Assembly: GCA_021405315.1 (NCBI GenBank)
Contig: QWIH01000013.1
Span: forward strand, 1-64,000
From: Leptolyngbya sp. PLA1
GTDB lineage: Bacteria > Planctomycetota > Phycisphaerae > Phycisphaerales > UBA1924
Direction: 5' to 3'
DNA: 64,000 nt
The translations under genes were made by a program, and so were the position numbers. Of the stretch, positions 59,440 through 64,000 are shown in pieces; positions within the stretch are counted from its first letter, which is position 1, and the number at the start of each line of letters is the position of its first letter. Under the pieces are notes generated by a model. It was not told the origin of the DNA and did no database searches. It saw nothing but the letters and a program-made list of their open reading frames with translations.

Positions 59440-61176
59440 ATGGGCATCCGCGAGGTTCAGTCCGCGATGCGGACCTTCCGTGGCGCCGCACGGGTCACGC
59501 ACCCGGCTCAGTGGCTCACCGCCCTCATCGCGGCGCTGCTCGTGGTGGTCTTTGGCTACCTCGGCTTCGTCCGGCTTTTCGAGGCACGTGGCATCGCCTG
59601 GGACCCGATCGAGCCCCTCTTCCTCGCCGTCTCCCTCTTCTTCGCCAAGTTCCCCCAGGAGCTCGGGCACGATCTCCCTCTCGATCTCCAGATCGTCCGC
59701 TTCGCGGCCCCGTGGGTTCTCGCCTACTCCATCATCTGGGCCTTTGTCCGCGCCTCGCTCTGGAAGCTCGCACACTTCCGCCTTCTCCTCATCCGCGGGC
59801 ACGTGCTCATCCTGGGTCTGAACGAGCGCACCGTGGCGCTCGCCCGCGACCTCCGCGCCCGTGGTCGCCGGGTCGTCATCGTCGACGAGACCGCCAGCGA
59901 GGAGCACCTCACCGCCTGCCGCGAGAGCGGCGCCCTGCTGATCGCGGGCCTCGCCACCTCGCCCCGCGTGCTGCGATTCGCGAAGTCCTCCCGCGCGTCG
60001 GACGTCGTGGTGCTCGGCGATTCCGACTCCGCCACGCTCGAGGCGGCCCTCGCCGTCGACGCCCTTGCCGGCGCCGATCGCCCGGTCATCCACGCCGCCC
60101 TCGGCTCGCTGCCGCTGCTCGCCCGCGTCGCGGCGGCCCGGGAGGGCGAACTCTCTTCGCGGGTCCGACTCTTCAGCGACGACATGCTCGCCGCCCGCGC
60201 CATCCTCGACCAGCACCCCCTCGATCACGACGGCATCGCACCCGACTCTCCGCTACGCGCCTATCTGGTTCTCGCCGGCACCACGGACCTCGCGGCGTCC
60301 CTCTCCTCGCTCGCCGCCCGCATCGGGCACTTCGCCAACGGCACCTCGGTCAGCGTCTGCATCCTTGCTCCGCGAGCCGGGGACACACTCGACCACTGGC
60401 TTCGCATCGAGCCCCGTCTCGGGCAGGTCGTGGAGTTCCGAGCCGTCGACGCCGACCCATCCACACCCGCGGCCTGGGAGTCCGCCCTCGCTGCCGCCCG
60501 GGCGCCCGCGCTGGTCTCCATCTTCATCGATCAGCCCGACGAGTCCCTCGCCCTGGCCTCCGCCCTCGCGATCCCGTCTCCGCCCGAGGGCCTGCGTCTC
60601 AGGGCGGCGCTCATGCTCCGCGACCGGCCGCGGCTCTCCACGCGGCTGCCGCAGGTCGCCGCCGGATTCCGCCTCGAGGTCATCGACCCGCTCCGCCTCG
60701 CCTTCACCGAGCCCAACGTCATGCTGGGAGGCCTGGACACCATCGCCCGCGCGGCCCACGAGCACTATCTCGACGCCATCCGCGAGACCGCCGTTGCTCC
60801 CGGTCAACCCTCGCACCGCCCCTGGGACCTTCTGCCCTGGGAGTTCAAGGTCGCCAACCGGCTGCAGGCGGCTCACGTCGGCGTGAAGGCCCGTGCGCTC
60901 GGCCTGACCATCGTTCCCGCCCGCGACGCAAGCGCCGGCCCGGCCCTCGACGCCGCGGATATCGAGGCCCTTGCCGCCTGCGAGCACCGTCGCTGGATCG
61001 CCGACAAGACGCTCGCGGGCTGGACCGCGGGCCCGGTGAAGGACACCGCCGCCCGCGTGACCCCGTACCTCTGCGACTACGCGAGCCTGCCCGATGACGT
61101 GAAGGAACTGGACCGGCGCACCGTGCGCAGCATCCCCGACCTGCTCGCGAGGGCCGGCCTGGGCCTGAAGCGCTGA
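59440..61176 (+). CDS. two-helix membrane TrkA-N protein with RyR domain
   Basis: 578 residues. Two membrane helices (about 25-46 and 88-107) enclose a 40-residue amphipathic segment (LFLAVSLFFAKFPQEL) in a pore-loop position, without a K+ filter TVGYG. A TrkA-N/RCK-like Rossmann domain follows (HVLILGLNERTVALARDL, VVIVDE), then a second alpha/beta part. The C-terminus (about 455-565) fits a RyR domain: ACEHRRWIADKTLAGWTAG, then PYLCDYASLPDDVKELDRR. Ryanodine-receptor repeats exist in bacteria, often with TrkA-N. Possibly a nucleotide-gated ion channel in the inner membrane; the ligand is unknown. Confidence 0.8.
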   Translation: MGIREVQSAMRTFRGAARVTHPAQWLTALIAALLVVVFGYLGFVRLFEARGIAWDPIEPLFLAVSLFFAKFPQELGHDLPLDLQIVRFAAPWVLAYSIIWAFVRASLWKLAHFRLLLIRGHVLILGLNERTVALARDLRARGRRVVIVDETASEEHLTACRESGALLIAGLATSPRVLRFAKSSRASDVVVLGDSDSATLEAALAVDALAGADRPVIHAALGSLPLLARVAAAREGELSSRVRLFSDDMLAARAILDQHPLDHDGIAPDSPLRAYLVLAGTTDLAASLSSLAARIGHFANGTSVSVCILAPRAGDTLDHWLRIEPRLGQVVEFRAVDADPSTPAAWESALAAARAPALVSIFIDQPDESLALASALAIPSPPEGLRLRAALMLRDRPRLSTRLPQVAAGFRLEVIDPLRLAFTEPNVMLGGLDTIARAAHEHYLDAIRETAVAPGQPSHRPWDLLPWEFKVANRLQAAHVGVKARALGLTIVPARDASAGPALDAADIEALAACEHRRWIADKTLAGWTAGPVKDTAARVTPYLCDYASLPDDVKELDRRTVRSIPDLLARAGLGLKR

Positions 61177-61177
61177 C

Positions 61178-62242
61178 TCAGCCCCCCACGCGCCCGCGTG
61201 ACTCGATGAACACGTCCACCGCCTGGCCCGGATAGGTCGGCGTCGCCGGCGCCTGCGTGCCGGGCAGCATCTCGAACACGGCCTCGATCACCCGCGTGTC
61301 CACCCGCTCGCGGTTCGAGCCCGCGAGGTCCTGCTTCGGCCTCGCATAGGGCTCGATCCGCACCAGCTTCAGGGGGATGTCCACCACCACCGCGCCGCGC
61401 GTTCGCGCGACCGCCCGCGGGGCGTCCCCCACCAGTCCGATGTCCTCCTCATCGATCTGCGCCCGGACCCACAGCCTGGAAAGGTCCCCCAGGATCATGG
61501 GCGGGGTGGTCCCGCTCACCATCGCCTGCTCTCCCGGCTCGATCTCCCGCCTGAGCACCGTCCCATCCCGCGGCGCCCGCACGGTCAAACGCTCGATGAG
61601 CAGCTTGAGCGCGTCCACCTCCGCCACGCGGAGCGCGAGCTGCGCCTGCGCGAAGATCAGGTCCGGCTCCCACCCCCCCGCCTCGGCCCGCTCCAGGTCC
61701 GCCTGGGCCCGCGCGAGCGTCGCCCCCGCCGCCTCCAGCGCGAACTGGGCGGCGGCGAGGTCGCGCTCCCCCACGCTCCCCTTCTGCGACGCCTCTCGCA
61801 CGCGGGTCAGCACGTCCTTTCGGTCCTCGTGCTGCGCCCGCGCCTGGGCCACCGCCGCCCGAAGCGGGGGCAGGTCTTCCTTGCGGGGCAGGGCGTGCCA
61901 CCGGGCGATCTCCGCCCTCGCCGCCTCCACGCCCGCCGACTTCTGGAGCAACTCAGCCTCCAGCAGCCGCGCGTCGAGCCTGAAGAGGGCGTCGCCCGCT
62001 TTCACCCGATCTCCCACATTCGCCATCACCTCGACGACCAGGCCCGTCTCCGGGGGCACCACCCCGACCGCGCGGCCCGCCGGCTCCACGATCCCCAGCG
62101 CCGCCACGCCCTGCTCGTACGGGTTCACCGAGGCCGGGCGGCTGAGCGGGAGGTTCACCGGCGGCTGGTCCGCCGTCGACACCGCCCACACGCCCACCGC
62201 AAGCCCCAGCACCGACAGCACGATCGTGACCCATCGCAGCAT
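61178..62242 (-). CDS. HlyD/membrane-fusion-type adaptor protein
   Basis: 354 residues. N-terminal membrane anchor WVTIVLSVLGLAVGVWAV, then lipoyl-like half VVPPETGLVVEVMANVGDRVKAGDALFRLD, a coiled-coil hairpin rich in Ala/Glu/Arg (about 95-215), and RAPRDGTVLRREIEPGEQ closing the lipoyl domain, then a beta-barrel. This is the periplasmic adaptor of tripartite efflux or secretion pumps. No pump or outer-membrane partner is in view. ATG follows a TACGAT box by 5 nt. Converges with the RyR gene, 1 nt apart. Confidence 0.9.
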   Translation of the reverse strand: MLRWVTIVLSVLGLAVGVWAVSTADQPPVNLPLSRPASVNPYEQGVAALGIVEPAGRAVGVVPPETGLVVEVMANVGDRVKAGDALFRLDARLLEAELLQKSAGVEAARAEIARWHALPRKEDLPPLRAAVAQARAQHEDRKDVLTRVREASQKGSVGERDLAAAQFALEAAGATLARAQADLERAEAGGWEPDLIFAQAQLALRVAEVDALKLLIERLTVRAPRDGTVLRREIEPGEQAMVSGTTPPMILGDLSRLWVRAQIDEEDIGLVGDAPRAVARTRGAVVVDIPLKLVRIEPYARPKQDLAGSNRERVDTRVIEAVFEMLPGTQAPATPTYPGQAVDVFIESRGRVGG

Positions 62243-62247
62243 GTCGG

Positions 62248-62253
62248 ATCGTA
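62248..62253 (-). promoter_or_regulatory. -10 box TACGAT, leaderless HlyD-type gene
   Basis: TACGAT ends 5 nt before ATG 62242, inside the 24-nt gap to cdaR. Confidence 0.45.
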
Positions 62254-62266
62254 CGGCCCTCCCGGC

Positions 62267-63328
62267 TCACAGCCCCGGCTTGGGGACCTCCCGCCGTGTG
62301 ATCGAGAGCCTCACCATGCGGTTGGCCGCCTCGAACTTCAGCGACGTGGGCATGAACGAGAACACAGCCTCCTTCGAAGCGATCTGCCGCTCCAGCTCTT
62401 CGAAGCTCAGGGGCACCACCGCGACCACGGGCAGCGTCTTGTCCTCGATCTGCCGGATCAGGTCCACGGGACCAGAGACGGTGACGTCGATGAGCGTTCG
62501 GTCCGAATCCGGCACCTGCACGTCGAACTTCGCCATCTCGCTCGGAGCGATGCGGATGTGCACGGGCACCGACACCAGCTTCGTGCTCGCCTGCCTCGCG
62601 CCCGTGGTGACCAGCACGTCCACCGTCGGGGGCTCGATCGCGAGGCGCCCCCCGCCCGCCAGCTCCGCCGGGGGCGTCACGCGCACGTTGGGCACGGTCT
62701 CTCGCCGGCCCGGCACGAGCGACTCGATGGCGCGCTGATCGATCGTGGCCAGCGCCACCGCGTCGGTCGCGAGCCGCCTCATCGTCCGCGCGGGCGCGCT
62801 CACGCGCACGACGCCGGGCCTGGCCTCCGCGAGCCCTTCCACACCCTCGGGAGTCCGCACGTTCACGCGGAGCTCGCGGGTCTGCAGCTCGTCCACCCAC
62901 ACGCGCACGGATTCCGGCTCGGTCTTCCCGATGCTCACGCCCTGGGTCTGCAGCTCCGGATGCCCCGCGAGCAGGTCCCTGAATCGAACCGTGTGCAGCC
63001 CGCTCTCGCTGGGCAGCCCCGCGACACCCGGCCTCACGCGCAGAGCCCCGCGACGCAGCCGCCTGGCCACCACGTCCACCGCTTCCGCCGAGCCCTCGAG
63101 CTGCACACTCACCCGCGACGAGGCCGGCCCCGGCAGGGCCGCCGGCGCCTCCGGCGGCGAGTTGGGGTCCACGATGTCCACGACCCGCCGATCCTGGGCG
63201 GTCTCGGGCTCGAAGAGCAGATCAGCCGACACCTCCACGCTCCTCAGCGACTCCGCCTCGGCGAACGCCCAGATGAGCACCGTCACGAGGGAAACCAGCA
63301 GCACGAGTTTGACGCTCAGGCCCTTCAC
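62267..63328 (-). CDS. cdaR: YbbR-domain c-di-AMP cyclase regulator
   Basis: 353 residues from GTG behind GGAGGAGG, overlapping the cdaA stop as GTGA. One N-terminal membrane helix (KLVLLVSLVTVLIWAFAEAE), then extracytoplasmic beta-rich YbbR-like repeats with the ELQTRELRVNVRTPEG pattern. CdaR binds and modulates the diadenylate cyclase CdaA in Firmicutes. Adjacent order and coupling support the same role here. Repeats are divergent, so the number of YbbR units (3-4) is uncertain. Confidence 0.82.
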   Translation of the reverse strand: MKGLSVKLVLLVSLVTVLIWAFAEAESLRSVEVSADLLFEPETAQDRRVVDIVDPNSPPEAPAALPGPASSRVSVQLEGSAEAVDVVARRLRRGALRVRPGVAGLPSESGLHTVRFRDLLAGHPELQTQGVSIGKTEPESVRVWVDELQTRELRVNVRTPEGVEGLAEARPGVVRVSAPARTMRRLATDAVALATIDQRAIESLVPGRRETVPNVRVTPPAELAGGGRLAIEPPTVDVLVTTGARQASTKLVSVPVHIRIAPSEMAKFDVQVPDSDRTLIDVTVSGPVDLIRQIEDKTLPVVAVVPLSFEELERQIASKEAVFSFMPTSLKFEAANRMVRLSITRREVPKPGL

Positions 63329-64000
63329 GCCGCCTCCTCCGAGGCGGGCGCTCCGCCCGCCGAGGGCTCCGTGCGCAGCCTTCCCGTGAGTTCGGCCCTC
63401 AGGTCCTCCGCGAGCATGCGGTCCGAGAGCTTTCCTCGCTCGGCGATCCGCACGGTGCCGGACTCTTCGCTCACGACCACCACCAGCGCGTCGCACTCCT
63501 TCGAAAGGCCCACCGCCGCACGGTGCCTCGAGCCCAGCGACGGGTCCGGCATGTCCCCCGGGTCCGCGAGCGGGAGCTGGACCCCCGCCGAGTGCAGCCG
63601 GTTGCCCCGAACGATCACCGCCAGATCGTGGAGCGCCGAACCGGGGAAGAAGATCGTCTGGAGCAGGCGGCTGGTGAGCTCCGCGTCCAGAACGGTCCCC
63701 CCCTCCACCAGCCCCGCCGTCGCCACCTGCCTCTCGATCACGATGATCGCGCCGAACTTGGCCCGGGCGAGGTACGACGCCGCCGTCGAGATCTCACCGA
63801 TCACCTTCTCGATGTCCTTGGGCGACGCCCGGAAGAACGGCGTCTCCCCCAGCCTCACCAGGGCTCGCCGGAGCTCGGGCTGGAAGATCACCACCAGCGC
63901 GATCGCAAACAGCGCCAGGAACCGGTCATACAGCAGACCCAGCCTCTGGAACGAGCCGCCCCCGCCCATCACGCGGCTGAGCACCGTCGCCAGCACCACC
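63325..64000 (-). CDS. cdaA: diadenylate cyclase CdaA, 5' end outside window
   Basis: At least 224 residues; the N-terminal membrane part is cut by the window edge (the remaining YDRFLALFAIALVVIFQPELRRAL is the last helix and linker). Catalytic DAC domain: SRLLQTIFFPGSALHDLAVIV and LGSRHRAAVGLSKECDALVVVVSEESG. It joins two ATP into c-di-AMP at the membrane. Two conserved positions deviate: the usual DGA reads DLA and the GLSE segment reads GLSK; the RHR is intact. C-terminal tail is short and disordered. Coupled to cdaR. Confidence 0.88.
   Translation of the reverse strand, partial: VVLATVLSRVMGGGGSFQRLGLLYDRFLALFAIALVVIFQPELRRALVRLGETPFFRASPKDIEKVIGEISTAASYLARAKFGAIIVIERQVATAGLVEGGTVLDAELTSRLLQTIFFPGSALHDLAVIVRGNRLHSAGVQLPLADPGDMPDPSLGSRHRAAVGLSKECDALVVVVSEESGTVRIAERGKLSDRMLAEDLRAELTGRLRTEPSAGGAPASEEAA

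Noticed and set aside
1-64000. CRISPR arrays, insertion sequences, rRNA genes
   Set aside because: No regularly spaced short repeats, transposase genes with inverted repeats, or rRNA sequence were seen; the repeated 180-nt units are coding dockerin tails.

Overview
The window is GC-rich (roughly 70%), densely coded chromosomal DNA. It most likely comes from a member of the Planctomycetota, probably the Phycisphaerae/Phycisphaerales. The main reason is that nine predicted secreted proteins end in a near-identical 60-residue pair of dockerin-like calcium loops finishing in Cys-Pro. Supporting signs are a PEP-CTERM-like tail, adjacent zinc-ribbon membrane paralogues, and many genes that have a TANNNT box 5-9 nt before the start codon and no Shine-Dalgarno. 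The taxonomic placement is inference. Both ends of the window cut genes.

Layout. 1-2.8 kb: a compact cassette of an ABC-type ATPase (5' end missing), a GNAT-fold protein and a terminase-large-subunit-like protein, with no other phage genes in view. 2.8-11 kb: housekeeping and accessory singles (DUF1801, isocitrate/isopropylmalate dehydrogenase family, DinB, tandem GNAT, DUF1428), a methyltransferase/zinc-ribbon membrane protein operon and an exported alkaline-phosphatase-fold protein. 11-14 kb: two dockerin-tailed exported proteins, one with tandem L-type lectin domains. 14-31 kb: gyrA, an exported protein of unknown function, aminotransferases, cinA, a ROK kinase, HIT and zinc-ribbon proteins, a PEP-CTERM-like protein, pdxA, an RRM protein and a fatty acid desaturase. 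30-42 kb: a 1546-residue AsmA-like protein, a dockerin-tailed protein, ispE, pepA, an alpha/beta hydrolase-NTF2 fusion, tRNA-Arg(TCG) and glycyl-tRNA synthetase.

41.8-58 kb is the accessory heart of the window. It holds a translationally coupled three-gene operon (cysteine-rich exported protein, unknown exported protein, DUF1573) behind a promoter whose spacer contains an 11-nt homopolymer. Next come three tandem dockerin-tailed genes, a NarL-type two-component pair, a large glycine-rich dockerin protein, atpA and two more dockerin genes. 58-64 kb: atpG (separated from atpA by opposite-strand genes), a cysteine-containing lipoprotein, a two-helix TrkA-N/RyR-domain protein, an HlyD-type adaptor, and a coupled cdaA-cdaR pair for c-di-AMP synthesis that runs off the window.

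The best candidates for under-described biology are the ABC/GNAT/terminase-like cassette, the RyR-domain channel-like protein, the dockerin-tail export system with its candidate regulators, and the apparent widespread use of leaderless mRNAs.
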